Positions 5,571 through 5,707 of a stretch of DNA of 5,707 nucleotides are shown piece by piece; position 1 is the first letter of the stretch, and each line of letters starts with the position of its first letter. Under the pieces are notes generated by a model. It ran no database searches, was not told the origin of the DNA, and saw only the letters and a list, made by a program, of their open reading frames with translations. Origin of the DNA: an uncultured Halomicronema sp. (GTDB lineage Bacteria > Cyanobacteriota > Cyanobacteriia > Phormidesmidales > Phormidesmidaceae); contig CALCPB010000373.1 of assembly GCA_937897665.1 (NCBI GenBank), forward strand, positions 1 through 5,707, given 5' to 3'. A program made the position numbers and the translations under genes.

Positions 5571-5707
5571 GGTTCGGAATTCTAGCAAATTTATCCTGAC
5601 TATAAGTGAGCAGACTCTCCATATTCTTGGGGAGGGTTGGCCGCTCAATGGTCTGTCTGGTTTGCCGATCAGGCTGATTGATGTCGATCGCCCCTGGCAG
5701 TCTGACA
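5571..5707. other. Downstream intergenic tail with weak signals
   Basis: After the ABC stop there is a -10-like TATAAG (5601-5606) without a good -35 box. A hairpin follows, with ACTCTCC (5614-5620) and GGAGGGT (5631-5637) around a 10-nt loop, one G-T pair and no T-run. An ATG at 5681, 7 nt after AGG, opens a frame (MSIAPGSLT) that runs to the window edge. It is too short to judge as a gene start. Confidence 0.3.

Noticed and set aside
5419..5707. Minus-strand frame open from the right edge into the ABC gene
   Set aside because: It would overlap the conserved ABC C-terminus antisense by about 150 bp and has no recognisable pattern; more likely chance.

Overview
The window looks like cyanobacterial chromosome. 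The octamer GCGATCGC (HIP1, the highly iterated palindrome typical of many cyanobacteria) occurs seven times in 5.7 kb. HisG is the short catalytic form used by cyanobacteria together with HisZ, and the DUF4336 and ABC exporter genes are of kinds common in that phylum. I cannot name the species.

Layout, left to right. Positions 1-452 (minus strand) hold the N-terminal 150 codons of an amidohydrolase of the 8-oxoguanine deaminase / hydroxyatrazine-hydrolase type, cut by the window edge. Positions 453-968 form a divergent intergenic region of about 0.5 kb with no intact gene. It contains a nested inverted repeat (792-832), some coding-like fragments without starts, and a perfect 9+9 bp dyad (938-963) directly before a TetR-family regulator gene (969-1535, plus). 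Positions 1536-1853 hold a second operator-like palindrome (1567-1578) and a doubtful 75-codon frame, followed by a DUF4336 gene with a degenerate metallo-beta-lactamase-like pattern (1854-2585, plus). Positions 2586-2867 hold a hairpin and an open minus-strand frame converging on the DUF4336 stop. hisG (2868-3512, plus) follows, then two hairpins, then a complete half-size ABC exporter with fused membrane and ATPase domains (3639-5570, plus). The last 137 bases hold only weak signals.

How the parts may work together. hisG catalyses the first step of histidine synthesis and needs a HisZ partner that is not in this window. The tetR gene probably represses itself through the dyad covering its promoter, and it may control the DUF4336 gene through the second palindrome; that link is inference. 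The amidohydrolase and tetR are divergent but more than 500 bp apart. The ABC exporter follows hisG across a 126 bp gap with strong secondary structure, so it may be a separate transcription unit.

Most of the window is ordinary core and accessory sequence. I see no CRISPR array, transposase, tRNA, rRNA or clear new multi-gene system. The points most worth a second look are the two TetR-operator candidates, the nested inverted repeat at 792-832, the convergent minus-strand frame at 2582-2824 and the long low-complexity linker in the ABC protein.
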